Below are positions 48,689 through 60,240 of a DNA stretch of 64,000 nucleotides, piece by piece. The translations under genes were made by a program, and so were the position numbers. Source of the DNA: an uncultured Schumannella sp. (GTDB taxonomy: Bacteria > Actinomycetota > Actinomycetes > Actinomycetales > Microbacteriaceae); NCBI RefSeq assembly GCF_905479755.1, contig NZ_CAJQNT010000027.1, positions 16,154-80,153 of the forward strand. Reading direction: 5' to 3'. The notes under the pieces were generated by a model that worked only from the letters and a program-made list of their open reading frames with translations, had not been told where the DNA came from and searched no databases. How positions within the stretch are numbered: position 1 is the first letter of the stretch; each line of letters starts with the position of its first letter.

Positions 48689-49449
48689 GCCGCCGCGCGG
48701 TGCTCGGCGATCAGCACCAGTTCGCCCGCATCGCCCGCCTCAAGCCGAACGCCCGCGTCACGCGCCCAGTCCAGCAGATCGCTCTCGTCCTCCGGCCACG
48801 AGGGGCCAGCCAGCAGTGCCCGGGCGAGTGCGCCCTTGCCCGCCTTATTGAAGTGGTTGAGGGCACGGCGACGGCCGTCCTCGCCTTCCGCGACCACGCG
48901 CAGAAAACGTGAGCCCGCGGGCGCCGGACCGAGCGCCGCGTAGGCCTCGGAACGGGCATCCAGCACGAAACCGCCGGCCGCACGTTCCGCGAGCGCGGCA
49001 GCCGCCTCATCCGCCCAATGCCGTCGGAGCGCGAGGCCCGGCAGCTTCGAGTCGGCCGAAAGCCGATATGCCGGGATCGCATCCAGGGCGCCGACCAGCC
49101 CGAACAGCGCGGAGCCGATCAGCACCGACTCCCCCGCCCGACGGCGGGCCTCCGCGGAGAGCGTCGCGGCGTCGAGCGCGTCGAAGAGCACGCCGTCGAA
49201 TCGGTCGAGTGCCGGCATCGTCGCCGAGCGCTCCACATCGCGGTTCACCTCGATGAGCGCCAGCTGCGTCGCGCCCAGCTTGAGCGCCCGGCGCGCGGCA
49301 GCGTCGTCGGCGCAGAGCTCGCGCAGCGCCGAAAGCGCCGCCCGACGAGGAGCGCCGAGGCTCGGGAAGCTCAGACCGTCGAGCTCGAGCCGCGTCCCCA
49401 CGACACCCCCCGGGCGCTTAGTCTCGGAGGGAGGGAGAAGGAGAATCAC
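48685..49449 (-). CDS. yaaA: YaaA-family (DUF328) peroxide-stress protein
   Basis: A 254-residue protein of the YaaA family, which limits intracellular iron and oxidative DNA damage during peroxide stress in E. coli. It begins ILLLPPSETKRPGG and has the LFDALDAATLS and LIGSALFGLVGALDAIPAYRL stretches, ending with RRALNHFNKAGKG. The start is GTG 49449, without an obvious ribosome-binding site. Convergent with the repair genes ogt-tag. Confidence 0.88.
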   Translation of the reverse strand: MILLLPPSETKRPGGVVGTRLELDGLSFPSLGAPRRAALSALRELCADDAAARRALKLGATQLALIEVNRDVERSATMPALDRFDGVLFDALDAATLSAEARRRAGESVLIGSALFGLVGALDAIPAYRLSADSKLPGLALRRHWADEAAAALAERAAGGFVLDARSEAYAALGPAPAGSRFLRVVAEGEDGRRRALNHFNKAGKGALARALLAGPSWPEDESDLLDWARDAGVRLEAGDAGELVLIAEHRAAA

Positions 49450-49455
49450 GCCCCG

Positions 49456-49983
49456 TCACCCCACCGCGAACCGGAGCGCGGCAGCGACATTCACCTCGAG
49501 CGGCTGCACCGAGTCGAGCCGGAGCCTCGGGACCTCGGCGCTCGGCCCGGCCCACGGCTCCCACTCGTCGAGGCTCTGCTCGACCGCGTGCCAACTCGGT
49601 TCGGCCAGGTGGGCGAGTTCACGATTGCGCGTCTCGAGACGCTCACGGTGAACCTCGGGGTCCGAGCAGAACACCTCGATGAAGCGCGTGCGACGTTCGC
49701 CGTGGCGCTCGGCGAGGCGCACCCACTGCAGTCGCGCCGGTTCCACCGCGTTCACCGCATCGATGATCACGCCCGCCGCCGGCGAGCCGAGCACGGAGTC
49801 GGCGATGCGCTCGGCGACCAGGTAGGCAGCGAGGCCCGTCGGTTGACCGGCGTCGATTCCCGCCGAGAGGATCGCCGATTCGATCGGGTCCACCGAGACG
49901 ACGGCGAGCCCCAGCTGGCGTCCCAGCTGCTCCGCGATCGTCGACTTCCCCGTGCCGGGGAGCCCGGCCATCACGATGAACAT
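49456..49983 (-). CDS. Small P-loop kinase-like NTPase
   Basis: A 175-residue AAA/gluconokinase-like phosphotransferase. Walker A is MAGLPGTGKSTIA and a DxD-like VVSVDPIES follows. The segment VIIDAVNAVEPARLQWVRLAERHG resembles zeta-toxin or chloramphenicol-phosphotransferase-like kinases. The substrate is unknown. No antitoxin-like gene is adjacent, so a toxin role is unlikely. Lies between yaaA (6-bp gap) and the end of the atp operon. Confidence 0.82.
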   Translation of the reverse strand: MFIVMAGLPGTGKSTIAEQLGRQLGLAVVSVDPIESAILSAGIDAGQPTGLAAYLVAERIADSVLGSPAAGVIIDAVNAVEPARLQWVRLAERHGERRTRFIEVFCSDPEVHRERLETRNRELAHLAEPSWHAVEQSLDEWEPWAGPSAEVPRLRLDSVQPLEVNVAAALRFAVG

Positions 49984-50001
49984 CCCGTTACCGACGGAGG
50001 C

Positions 50002-50018
50002 GGAGCACGCCGTGCTCC
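50002..50018 (-). terminator. Hairpin at the end of the atp operon
   Basis: GGAGCACG-C-CGTGCTCC, a perfect 8-bp inverted repeat in the 41-bp gap after atpC. There is no T-run. The very short loop could mean a cruciform or protein site instead. Confidence 0.5.
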
Positions 50019-50024
50019 TGCCCG

Positions 50025-50282
50025 TTAGACGAGCTCGGCCGCACCGGCCACGATCGTGACCGTGTCGTTCTGCACCGATAGGAAGCCGTCGTCGGCTCGC
50101 GCCGTGACCGTCTCGCCGCCCGTCGTCGTAACGCGCACCTCGCCCTCGGCGAGCACGGCCAGAATCGGCTCGTGCCCGGCGAGGATGCCGATCTCCCCCT
50201 CGGTCGTGCGGGCGATGATCTGAGTCGCCTCGCCCGTCCAGAGGGCGCGATCCGCCGAAACGACGCTGACGTTGAGCGGCAT
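50025..50282 (-). CDS. atpC: ATP synthase F1 epsilon subunit
   Basis: An 85-residue subunit of the central stalk that couples rotation and can inhibit ATP hydrolysis. It begins MPLNVSVVSADRALWTGEA and has EGEIGILAGHEPILAVL. It contains only the N-terminal beta-barrel; the C-terminal helical hairpin of E. coli epsilon is missing, as in many actinobacteria. The ATG follows the atpD stop by one base. Confidence 0.95.
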   Translation of the reverse strand: MPLNVSVVSADRALWTGEATQIIARTTEGEIGILAGHEPILAVLAEGEVRVTTTGGETVTARADDGFLSVQNDTVTIVAGAAELV

Positions 50283-50283
50283 G

Positions 50284-52678
<2,395 letters not shown>

Positions 52679-52731
52679 GTCGTTACTTCCTACTCGTCAA
52701 TGGTGATCGTGTGAGAATCGTCGGTCACAGC

Positions 52732-54369
52732 TCAGCGCTTCGACTTGACGATCTTCTCCTGGTTGACGTCTTCGACCTCGATCGCCTCGAACTCCTCGTG
52801 GCCGGGCGAGCTCAGCGTGCGGCCGTCACCGGTCTGGAAGCCGAGCGAGAACGCGTCGACCTCCTTCTCGAGGGTCGCCAGCGTCTCGTCGTCGAGCACG
52901 TTCGTCTCGCGCAGCGTGTCGAGCACCTTGGTGTTGCGCTTGAGGTGGTCGAGCAGTTCGCTCTCGAAACGGAGCACATCTTCGACGGGCACCTTGTCGA
53001 GCTTGCCGTTGGTGCCGGCCCAGATCGAGACGACCTGCTCCTCCACCGGGTACGGCGAGTACTGCGGCTGACGCAGCAGCTCGGTCAGACGCGCACCGCG
53101 GTCGAGCTGGCGACGGCTGGCCGCATCCAGGTCGGAGGCGAACATCGCGAACGCCTCGAGCGAGCGGTACTGCGCGAGCTCGAGCTTCAGCGTTCCCGAG
53201 ACCTTCTTGATGCTCTTGACCTGCGCGTCACCACCGACACGCGAGACCGAGATACCGACGTCAACGGCCGGTCGCTGGTTCGAGTTGAAGAGATCGGACT
53301 GCAGGAAGATCTGGCCGTCGGTGATCGAGATCACGTTGGTCGGAATGTAGGCCGAAACGTCATTCGCCTTAGTCTCGATGATCGGCAGACCGGTCATCGA
53401 GCCGGCGCCGAGCTCGTCCGAGAGCTTCGCGCAACGCTCGAGCAGACGCGAGTGCAGGTAGAAGACGTCGCCCGGGTAGGCCTCGCGTCCCGGCGGACGA
53501 CGCAGCAGCAGCGAGACGGCGCGGTAGGCCTCGGCCTGCTTCGACAGGTCGTCGAAGATGATCAGGACGTGCTTGCCGCCGTACATCCTGTGCTGACCGA
53601 TCGCCGAACCGGTGTAGGGGGCGAGGTACTTGAAGCCCGCGGCGTCGGAGGCCGGAGCCGCGACGATCGTGGTGTACTCCATCGCGCCCGCGTCCTCGAG
53701 CGCGCCCTTGACGGCGGCGATCGTGGAACCCTTCTGGCCGATGGCGACGTAGATGCAGCGGACCTGCTTGTTCTCGTCGCCCGAATCCCAGTTGGCCTTC
53801 TGGTTGATGATCGTGTCGATCGCGATCGCGGTCTTACCGGTCTGGCGGTCGCCGATGATGAGCTGGCGCTGGCCGCGGCCGATCGGGATCATGGCATCGA
53901 TCGCCTTGATGCCGGTCTGCATCGGCTCGTGCACGCTCTTGCGCTGCATGACGCCGGGTGCCTGAAGCTCGAGGGCACGACGACCGTCGGCCTTGATGTC
54001 GCCGAGGCCGTCGATCGGGGCGCCGAGCGGGTCGACCACGCGGCCGAGGAAGGCGTCGCCCACCGGGACCGAGAGGACCTCACCCGTGCGGGTGACCTCC
54101 ATGCCTTCGACGATGCCGGTGAACTCACCGAGCACGATGACACCGATTTCGCTCTCGTCGAGGTTCAGCGCGAGCCCGAGGGTGCCGTCCGCGAAGCGGA
54201 GAAGCTCGTTCGCCATCGCGCCGGGGAGGCCCTCGACGTGCGCGATGCCATCGCCCGCGTCGATGACCGTGCCGACCTCAGTCGTGGCCGAGGCGGCCGG
54301 CTGGTATCCCGCGACGAAATCTTTGAGCGCGTCGCGGATCTCATCGGGGCTGATGGTGATGTCTGCCAT
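52732..54369 (-). CDS. atpA: ATP synthase F1 alpha subunit
   Basis: Non-catalytic nucleotide-binding subunit of 545 residues. It has P-loop [13 protein letters not shown] and the ISVGRGQRQ-type segment [11 protein letters not shown], with [14 protein letters not shown]. The C-terminus is about 35 residues longer than E. coli AtpA ([20 protein letters not shown]), which matches the C-terminal extension known to limit ATP hydrolysis in mycobacterial and other actinobacterial alpha subunits. Confidence 0.97.
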   Translation of the reverse strand: MADITISPDEIRDALKDFVAGYQPAASATTEVGTVIDAGDGIAHVEGLPGAMANELLRFADGTLGLALNLDESEIGVIVLGEFTGIVEGMEVTRTGEVLSVPVGDAFLGRVVDPLGAPIDGLGDIKADGRRALELQAPGVMQRKSVHEPMQTGIKAIDAMIPIGRGQRQLIIGDRQTGKTAIAIDTIINQKANWDSGDENKQVRCIYVAIGQKGSTIAAVKGALEDAGAMEYTTIVAAPASDAAGFKYLAPYTGSAIGQHRMYGGKHVLIIFDDLSKQAEAYRAVSLLLRRPPGREAYPGDVFYLHSRLLERCAKLSDELGAGSMTGLPIIETKANDVSAYIPTNVISITDGQIFLQSDLFNSNQRPAVDVGISVSRVGGDAQVKSIKKVSGTLKLELAQYRSLEAFAMFASDLDAASRRQLDRGARLTELLRQPQYSPYPVEEQVVSIWAGTNGKLDKVPVEDVLRFESELLDHLKRNTKVLDTLRETNVLDDETLATLEKEVDAFSLGFQTGDGRTLSSPGHEEFEAIEVEDVNQEKIVKSKR

Positions 54370-54420
54370 GTGAATGCCTATTCGTGTGAGTGGGCTAGTG
54401 CCGCTGTATCTGAGGCCGGG

Positions 54421-55212
54421 TCAGCCGGCAAGCTGGAGTCGGAGGTCCGCGAGGCGGGATGCGATGGTGCCGTCGACGACCTCGTCGCCGACCTGCACGC
54501 GGAGCCCGCCGAGGACTCGGTCGTCGATCACGACGTTGAGGATCGGCTCGCGGTGGTAGCGGGCCGTCAGCGTCTGAACGAGCTTCTTTTCGTGCGCCGC
54601 GCTCAACGGTGCCGCCGAGGTCACCGTGGCGACGAGGCGACCGTTGGCGTCGGCGACGAGATCGGCGGCGGAGCGCAGCAGTTCGCCGATCCGGCGACCG
54701 CGCGGGCTCTGCACCAGGTGTCGCACGATCGCGGCGGTTGCCGGGCTGACCGAGGCGCCGAGAAGACGGTCGACGAGCGTCGCCTTCTGCGTCGTGTCGC
54801 CGAGCGTGCTGCCGATCGCCAACTCGAGTTCGGCGTCGCTCGACACCGCCCGCTCGACCTCGAAGAGCTCACGCTCGACCGAGACCTTCGCGCCCGCCGC
54901 GTGAGCGATCGCCCGGATGCCGATCTCTTCGACACCGTCGAGGAACTCGGCGCGGTTCGACCAGCGCGAGCTCGCGAGCGCCGCCAGCAGCGACGATGCG
55001 GTGGCATCGAGCGCTCCGAAGATCGACGCGATCAAGGCCGACTTCTCGGACGCCTCCACGGCGGGATCGGCGAGCACGGCGCGCAGCTGCGCCGAGCTCT
55101 CGATCGCACGCCCCGCGGAGAGCAGCTGCTCTCCGCTGGTGAGGGTGACGCCCTTCCGCGCGGCGAGGTCCTGCTTCGCCGCCTCGAGGGCGGTCCGAGT
55201 CGCCGAGCCCAT
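54421..55212 (-). CDS. atpH: ATP synthase F1 delta subunit
   Basis: Peripheral-stalk subunit of 263 residues joining F1 to the b subunit. The C-terminal signature (AHEKKLVQTLTARYHRE then VLGGLRVQVGDEVVDGTI) is conserved. At 263 residues it is longer than the roughly 180-residue enterobacterial delta, as is usual in actinobacteria. The ATG overlaps the atpF stop by one base. Confidence 0.95.
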   Translation of the reverse strand: MGSATRTALEAAKQDLAARKGVTLTSGEQLLSAGRAIESSAQLRAVLADPAVEASEKSALIASIFGALDATASSLLAALASSRWSNRAEFLDGVEEIGIRAIAHAAGAKVSVERELFEVERAVSSDAELELAIGSTLGDTTQKATLVDRLLGASVSPATAAIVRHLVQSPRGRRIGELLRSAADLVADANGRLVATVTSAAPLSAAHEKKLVQTLTARYHREPILNVVIDDRVLGGLRVQVGDEVVDGTIASRLADLRLQLAG

Positions 55213-55757
55213 TACTTGCTCGCCTTCTCGAGGTCAGCCAGGAAGCGGTCGACGACGCCGGCCGACTTCTTGTCGTCGCTGAGGTTCTCGCCGATGACAC
55301 CGGACGCGAGGTCCAGTGCGAGCGAGCCGACCTCGGCGCGCAGCGAGACGAGAGCCGACTGACGCTCGGCCTCGATCTGCACCTGCGCGTTGGCGGTGAT
55401 GCGCGCGGCCTCGGCGCTCGCCTGCTCCTTGAGCTCCGCGAGGATCTGCGCGCCTTCGGCACGCGCCTTGTCGCGGATCTGCGCGGCCTCGGCACGGGCT
55501 TCAGCAAGCTGCGCGTTGTACTCGTCGAGTGCGGCCGAGGCGCTGGCCTGGGCCTCCTCGGCGCGCTTGATGCCGCCCTCGATCGCGTCCTTGCGCTCGT
55601 CGAGCGTCTTGTTGACCGCCGGCAGCACCTTCCAGAAGAAGAACGCCAGCAGAACAACGAAGACGACGAGCGACCAGAAGACGTCGTAGAACTCCGGGAA
55701 GAGGAGCGAGAACTCGGTCTCGGTTTCCTCTTCGGCGGCCAGGAATGCGTTCAGCAT
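55212..55757 (-). CDS. atpF: ATP synthase Fo b subunit
   Basis: Peripheral-stalk subunit of 181 residues. A single membrane helix (about 28-48, FWSLVVFVVLLAFFFWKVL) is followed by a long charged alpha helix (ERKDAIEGGIKRAEEAQASA) that dimerises. Typical actinobacterial length. Overlaps atpH by one base. Confidence 0.96.
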   Translation of the reverse strand: MLNAFLAAEEETETEFSLLFPEFYDVFWSLVVFVVLLAFFFWKVLPAVNKTLDERKDAIEGGIKRAEEAQASASAALDEYNAQLAEARAEAAQIRDKARAEGAQILAELKEQASAEAARITANAQVQIEAERQSALVSLRAEVGSLALDLASGVIGENLSDDKKSAGVVDRFLADLEKASK

Positions 55758-55782
55758 TCCGCCTCCTTAGGTTTCGGGGTGA

Positions 55783-56007
55783 CTACGGGAACGGGATGAA
55801 GCCGACGGCGATCGCGACGAAGGCGAGCGCCTCGGTGAATGCGATACCGAGGAACATCAGACCGGTCAGACGGCCCTGGAGTTCGGGCTGACGCGCGACC
55901 GACTCGACGGTCTTGCCGACGACGATGCCGACGCCGATGGCCGGGCCGATGGTCGCGACGCCGAAGGCGAGCGGGGCGATTTGACCAGTAACTTCAGCGA
56001 GGTTCAC
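55783..56007 (-). CDS. atpE: ATP synthase Fo c subunit
   Basis: A 74-residue hairpin of two membrane helices forming the c-ring. The polar loop RQPE and the proton-carrying glutamate in IAFTEALAF are present, with a GxGxGxx-like IGPAIGVGIVVG on helix 1. Glu rather than Asp at the carboxylate indicates the usual bacterial H+ type; sodium-binding residues are not evident. Confidence 0.97.
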   Translation of the reverse strand: MNLAEVTGQIAPLAFGVATIGPAIGVGIVVGKTVESVARQPELQGRLTGLMFLGIAFTEALAFVAIAVGFIPFP

Positions 56008-56053
56008 GGTTTTTCCTTTCGGTGGAGAGTGTTCTCGGCGGGTGCCGGAACGA

Positions 56054-56887
56054 TTAGTGCTCGTCGGCCAGCGAGAGCTGGATGTAGACGGCGGCGAGGA
56101 AGGTGAAGACGTAGGCCTGGAGGACGGCGACGAGGATCTCGAACAGCGTGAAGATGAAGCCGAACGCGAGGGTGCCGATGCCGAGGAAGCCGAGGAGGTT
56201 GCCCTCGGCGAGGACGGTGAAGAAGAAGAAGTGCGTCGCCGAGAAGCAGAGCACGAGCAGCATGTGGCCCGCGACCATGTTCATCATAAGACGCAAGGTG
56301 AGCGTCACCGGGCGCAGGATGAAGGTCGACAAGAACTCCATGATCGCCACGAGCGGCAGCACGATGGCGGGAACGCCCGCCGGGAACAGCGCGCTCTTGA
56401 AGAAGTTGAGGCCGTGCTTCTTGATGCCCGCGTAGATGAACATCACGTAGGCGATGACCGCGAGCACGAGCGGGAGGCCGATGACCGAGGACCCGGCGAT
56501 GTTGAGGCCGGGGATGATGCCGGTGAGGTTCAGACCCAGGATCAGGAAGAACATCGCCATCAGGATCGGCATGAAACGCTTGCCGTCCTTCTCGCCGAGC
56601 GTCTCGATCACGATGTTCTGACGCACGAAGCCGATCGCCATCTCGGTGGCGACCTGGCCGCGACCGGGGACGACGCTCATCTTGCGAGTGCCAAGCCAGA
56701 ACAGAAGCATGAGAACGGCCACGACGAGCAGCCGGATGATCATGATCCGGTTCAGCTCAAAAGGCGTGCCGGCGAAGAGGACCGCGTCGGGGAAGAAATC
56801 CGCGAGGGTCGGACCGTGGAAACCACCGTCACCCGTTTCGTCATCAGTGGCGAACGGGAGGAGGGAGGCGAGGGCGGAAGCTAGCAG
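56054..56887 (-). CDS. atpB: ATP synthase Fo a subunit, apparent CTG start
   Basis: Membrane subunit forming the proton half-channels, with the essential arginine in RLMMNMVAGHMLL. The first ATG in frame (56743) would give only 229 residues and cut off the conserved FHGPTLADFFPDAVLFAGTPFELNRI region. Reading back from there, the frame contains no ATG, GTG or TTG, but CTG at 56887 is preceded by AGGAG at a 6-base spacing and gives 277 residues, the normal length. I therefore annotate a CTG start. The 83-bp upstream gap contains TTGATA (56952-56957) and TAATTC (56925-56930) on the minus strand, 21 bases apart, a weak promoter candidate. Confidence 0.85.
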   Translation of the reverse strand: MLASALASLLPFATDDETGDGGFHGPTLADFFPDAVLFAGTPFELNRIMIIRLLVVAVLMLLFWLGTRKMSVVPGRGQVATEMAIGFVRQNIVIETLGEKDGKRFMPILMAMFFLILGLNLTGIIPGLNIAGSSVIGLPLVLAVIAYVMFIYAGIKKHGLNFFKSALFPAGVPAIVLPLVAIMEFLSTFILRPVTLTLRLMMNMVAGHMLLVLCFSATHFFFFTVLAEGNLLGFLGIGTLAFGFIFTLFEILVAVLQAYVFTFLAAVYIQLSLADEH

Positions 56888-56970
56888 TGCTTTCTCCTGC
56901 TTCGGGGCGTGCGGTGACGCGGGCGAATTAGGGGGAAGGTTCGATTTACCTTATCAACATTTTGGACAGG

Positions 56971-57420
56971 TCACGGACGCTCGTCGTCGCCCTCGCCCGG
57001 CAGGACCACGTCGCTCACGTACGGAACACGCGAACGCTGGAAGGCGAGCACGTCGACGACCAGCGACCCCAACACCGCGACGATGACGCTGCCGAAGAAC
57101 ACGTACGGGTCGAGCCAGTCCTGGGTGCGGAGCCAGATCGCCGCGATCAGGAACGCCACGAGCTTGAGAACCCAGGCGCCGAGCACCACGCCGAAGAACA
57201 GCGGGCTGCCCGGATCCCCGGTGGTCAGGCGCGCGGCGAGCAGAATACTCGCCGCGGTGACACCCATGAACAGCGCTGCGAGCGCCGCCCCGAGCACGCC
57301 TCCCCAGAGCCCCGGCATGCCGAACACCAGCAGGCCGATCGTTCCTCCCAGCACCGCCACCGCGATCGCAAGGATCGCGCCGTAGCGCAGGGCACGGGTC
57401 AAAATCGGGGCAACGCTCAT
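56971..57420 (-). CDS. AtpI-like membrane protein of the ATP synthase operon
   Basis: A 149-residue protein with four predicted helices (AILAIAVAVLGGTIGLLVFG, then LGAALAALFMGVTAASILLAA, FFGVVLGAWVLKLVAFLIAAIWL and FFGSVIVAVLGSLVVDVLAF). Sequence conservation is low, but the position directly before atpB matches AtpI, which assists c-ring assembly or magnesium handling. ATG 57420 overlaps the wecA stop (ATGA). Confidence 0.8.
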   Translation of the reverse strand: MSVAPILTRALRYGAILAIAVAVLGGTIGLLVFGMPGLWGGVLGAALAALFMGVTAASILLAARLTTGDPGSPLFFGVVLGAWVLKLVAFLIAAIWLRTQDWLDPYVFFGSVIVAVLGSLVVDVLAFQRSRVPYVSDVVLPGEGDDERP

Positions 57421-58721
57421 CAGGATTCCTCTCGGTGGAGCCGACGGTAGGCGTCGAGCGCCTCGGGGTCGTCGGCAATGTCTTCGGGCGCGTCTTCGGC
57501 GGCCGCATCCAGCGGGTCGAAGCGGTCGAGGGGGTCGGTGTCGGGGCCGTCCTCCGCGAGCTGCGCCGCGGCCTCAAGTCGTTTGCGACGGCTGAGAGGG
57601 GCCAGCGTCACAAGAGTGCAGATCGCGAGCGCCGCGAGCGTGAAGATCAGCGGCCACCACCAGTCGGCGATCACCAGGAACAGGAAGCAGCCGACCGAGG
57701 CGGATGCGGTCCAGCCGTACAGGATCAGGACGGCGTGGAAGTGCGAGTGCCCCATGTCGAGCAGCCGATGATGCAGGTGCTGACGGTCGGCCGAGAAGGG
57801 CGACTTCCCCGCGCGAAGCCGGCGGATCACCGCGAGGCCGAAGTCGAGCAAGGGGATCACGAGCACCGCGAACGGCAGGAGGATCGGGATGAAGGCGGGC
57901 AGCAGCCCGCTCGCGCCGAGCAACTGGTTGCTGTCGACGGCTCCCTGGCCGGTGATCCGTGCCGGGTCGATCGTGCCGGTGACGGCCAACGCGGAGGTCG
58001 CCATCAAGAGCCCCACGAGCATGGAACCGGCGTCGCCCATGAACATCTTCGCCGGATGCCAGTTCAGTGGCAGGAATCCCAGGCACGCGCCGATCAGAAC
58101 GGCGCTGACGAGCGAGGCGAGGTTGAAGTAGTCGCTCTGCTCCGTCGGCCCGTAGGTGATGACGTAGGTGTAGATGAAGAAGACGCCGTTGGCGATGATC
58201 GCGACCCCGGCGACGAGACCATCGAGACCGTCCACGAAGTTGACCGCGTTCATGACCAGCACGACCGTGAAGACGCTGATGACGAGCGACATCGTCGGCG
58301 AGATGAGGGCGAGCGTGCCGCCGGGGATCGGGATGGCCCCGAGCTGAACGCCCTGCCAGGCGAGCACGAAGGCGGCGATGAACTGCCCGGCGAGCTTGGT
58401 GAGCCAGTCCAGATCCCAGACATCGTCCGCGACACCGAGCACGACGATGATCGACGCCGCACCGATGACCGCGAGGATCTTGCCGGGCTCGGCGTAGACG
58501 AGCGAGAGCGGCGGAAGCAACGCGCCGATTCCGAACGCGATCACGACCCCGAGGAACATGGCGATTCCGCCGAGCCGTGGCGTCGGGCGGGTGTGCACGT
58601 CCCGCTCACGGACCTTCGGGTAGAGCCGGTGCTTGAGGCTCAGCCGATAGATGGCGATCGCCAGCACGAAGGTCACGATCGCCGCGATCAGGGCGACCGC
58701 GACGTAGAAGATTATGCGCAT
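57420..58721 (-). CDS. wecA: Undecaprenyl-phosphate GlcNAc-1-phosphate transferase (WecA/TagO family)
   Basis: Polytopic enzyme of 433 residues that starts surface-glycopolymer synthesis on the undecaprenyl carrier. Family motifs are present: RPTPRLGGIAMFLG, the metal site GVADDVWDLDWL, NFVDGLDGLVAGV, FMGDAGSMLVGLL and the HLHHRLLDMGHS loop. About ten helices are followed by an acidic cytoplasmic tail (AEDAPEDIADDPEALD). The start overlaps tsaC by 10 bp. Its place between tsaC and atp genes is the standard actinobacterial order. Confidence 0.95.
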   Translation of the reverse strand: MRIIFYVAVALIAAIVTFVLAIAIYRLSLKHRLYPKVRERDVHTRPTPRLGGIAMFLGVVIAFGIGALLPPLSLVYAEPGKILAVIGAASIIVVLGVADDVWDLDWLTKLAGQFIAAFVLAWQGVQLGAIPIPGGTLALISPTMSLVISVFTVVLVMNAVNFVDGLDGLVAGVAIIANGVFFIYTYVITYGPTEQSDYFNLASLVSAVLIGACLGFLPLNWHPAKMFMGDAGSMLVGLLMATSALAVTGTIDPARITGQGAVDSNQLLGASGLLPAFIPILLPFAVLVIPLLDFGLAVIRRLRAGKSPFSADRQHLHHRLLDMGHSHFHAVLILYGWTASASVGCFLFLVIADWWWPLIFTLAALAICTLVTLAPLSRRKRLEAAAQLAEDGPDTDPLDRFDPLDAAAEDAPEDIADDPEALDAYRRLHREES

Positions 58722-59389
58722 CGTTCGGCCCCGACCACCCGAATGATCTCGGCGTCGGGAATGACCCCATGTCGCACAATGCGCAGCTTGCCCTCGGGGT
58801 GCTCGAGCGCGGTGGCATCGACGATCGTCGACCCCGAGCGCGGGTCGGCGCTGGGGTACGCAGAGCCGACGGGGCCCGCGTCGAGGTACACCGCGACGCG
58901 CTCCCCCAGCATCCGCTCCGCCTCCTCGGCGGTCGTCGCGGCGGGCTCCCCGGTCAGGTTCGCACTCGACACGGCGAGCGGCCCCGTCTCCGAGAGCAGT
59001 TCGAGGGCGATCGGGTCGCTGGGCTGGCGCAGTGCCACGGTGCCGCGCGTCTCACCGAGATCCCAGTCGAGGCTCGCGCGCGCCCGCAGGATCACCGTGA
59101 GCCCCCCGGGCCAGAATTCTTCGACGAGCCGGCGCACCTCGGTCGGCACGACCTCGGCCAGCGCATCGAGGGTCGGAATGCCCGGCACCAGCACGGGCGG
59201 CGGTGAGGTGCGATCGCGCCCCTTCGCCTCCAGCAGCGCCTCGACCGCGTCGGGTGAGAAGGCATCCGCCGCCACCCCGTAGACGGTGTCGGTGGGGATG
59301 ACAACGAGTTCGCCTCGCCCGAGCGCCGCCCGAGAAAGCCGCATCCCCGTCAGCAGTTTGGACGGGACCGAAGTGTCGTAGCGCGCCAT
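58712..59389 (-). CDS. tsaC: L-threonylcarbamoyladenylate synthase
   Basis: A 225-residue YrdC/Sua5-family enzyme making threonylcarbamoyl-AMP for the t6A tRNA modification. It has GELVVIPTDTVYGVAADAF, KGRDRTSPPPVLV, the WPGGLTVIL motif and SSANLTGEPAATTAEE. There is no C-terminal Sua5 domain. Upstream, on the minus strand, prmC would normally be adjacent; here an inverted HAD gene separates them. Confidence 0.95.
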   Translation of the reverse strand: MARYDTSVPSKLLTGMRLSRAALGRGELVVIPTDTVYGVAADAFSPDAVEALLEAKGRDRTSPPPVLVPGIPTLDALAEVVPTEVRRLVEEFWPGGLTVILRARASLDWDLGETRGTVALRQPSDPIALELLSETGPLAVSSANLTGEPAATTAEEAERMLGERVAVYLDAGPVGSAYPSADPRSGSTIVDATALEHPEGKLRIVRHGVIPDAEIIRVVGAERCA

Positions 59390-59447
59390 GTCGGGTCCAT
59401 GTTATCGGCGCGCGGCCGAAGGCGAGGTGCGAGAGGATGGGAGAGCC

Positions 59448-60065
59448 ATGACCCTTCTCTTTGTCTTCGACATGGACGACGTCCTCTACGACTACGACTG
59501 GCGACGCCGAATGGAGGGTCTCGTCGAGCTCACCGGGGTGCCCTTCGCGGAGCTGCGTCGCCGCTGGTGGCACGAGGACGGGGAATTCGCGGCCGAGGCC
59601 GGCGGGTTCGCGGACGCCGACGCCTACCATCGCGCGGCCCTCGCGGCGTTCGGCGCCGAGGTCAGCGTCGAGGACTGGATCGCCAATCGCCGCAGCGCGA
59701 TGACGCCCTTCCCCGACTCCTTCGCCGCCGTGGCCCGGGCGCGCGAACTCGGCGCGGTGAGCCTGCTCACCAACAACGGTCCACTCGCGCACGCGCACCT
59801 TGCCACGCTCGCGCACGAGCTGGTCGAGCTCTTCGAGCCGGACGACCTGCGCACCTCGAGCTTCTACGGTGCGCGGAAACCCGATCCGGTCGTGTTCGAG
59901 CGGATGCTCGACAGCTACGGCGCCGACCCGCGGAACGTGTTCTTCACCGATGATCTTCCGGAGAACGTCGCGAGCGCCGCGGGTCTCGGGATCACGGCGC
60001 ACCAGTTCACGCATCCCGCGGGGCTCCGCGCCGCGATCGACGACTTCGCCCGCTCTCGCGGCTGA
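59448..60065 (+). CDS. HAD-superfamily hydrolase
   Basis: Phosphatase-like protein of 205 residues. Motif I is FVFDMDDVLYDYDW, motif II LLTNNG, the motif III lysine is in GARKPDPVVF and motif IV is FFTDDLPENV. Its cap domain is helical, as in beta-phosphoglucomutase or epoxide-hydrolase-N-terminal-like members. ATG 59448 starts at motif I. It is the only plus-strand gene in the last 14 kb and lies inside the otherwise conserved rho-prfA-prmC-tsaC-wecA-atp string, suggesting insertion. Substrate unknown. Confidence 0.9.
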   Translation: MTLLFVFDMDDVLYDYDWRRRMEGLVELTGVPFAELRRRWWHEDGEFAAEAGGFADADAYHRAALAAFGAEVSVEDWIANRRSAMTPFPDSFAAVARARELGAVSLLTNNGPLAHAHLATLAHELVELFEPDDLRTSSFYGARKPDPVVFERMLDSYGADPRNVFFTDDLPENVASAAGLGITAHQFTHPAGLRAAIDDFARSRG

Positions 60066-60067
60066 CC

Positions 60068-60120
60068 CGCCGCCGGGCTAGCGCGTGGCGGTGGTGGCGC
60101 GATCGCGCCCCAGCAGGTCG
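60068..60120 (-). repeat. Duplicated 3' end of prmC (remote copy)
   Basis: These 53 bases are identical to 60241-60293, which is the last part of prmC and its stop codon. Copy spacing is 173 bp. The remote copy is non-coding, lies after the HAD gene stop and encloses, with the true prmC end, the palindromic element at 60184. Confidence 0.9.
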
Positions 60121-60183
60121 CTCGCCGGGAGGGGCGGCTGGCATCTCGGTCTCCGAACGCTAGTTCGGACGATCGACAACGAC

Positions 60184-60230
60184 ATCCACGAGTCGTGGCT
60201 GAACTCGCGGAATCTCCGACTTTGCGCGAG
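60184..60230. repeat. Palindromic intergenic repeat, copy 3 (partial)
   Basis: TCCACGAGTCGTGG followed by a diverged spacer and then CTCCGACTTTGCG, matching the right half of the 75-bp elements at 15711 and 15895 in the same base order. The left half is different. As with the other copies, it lies between convergent genes (HAD gene and prmC). The sequence just before it (60151-60170) holds CTCCGAACGCTAGTTCGGA, another small dyad. Confidence 0.75.
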
Positions 60231-60240
60231 TGGGGCGGGG

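Noticed and set aside
49456..49983. Zeta-toxin-like kinase as part of a toxin-antitoxin pair
   Set aside because: No small antitoxin-like gene is adjacent and the neighbours are yaaA and the atp operon, so a housekeeping small-molecule kinase is more likely.
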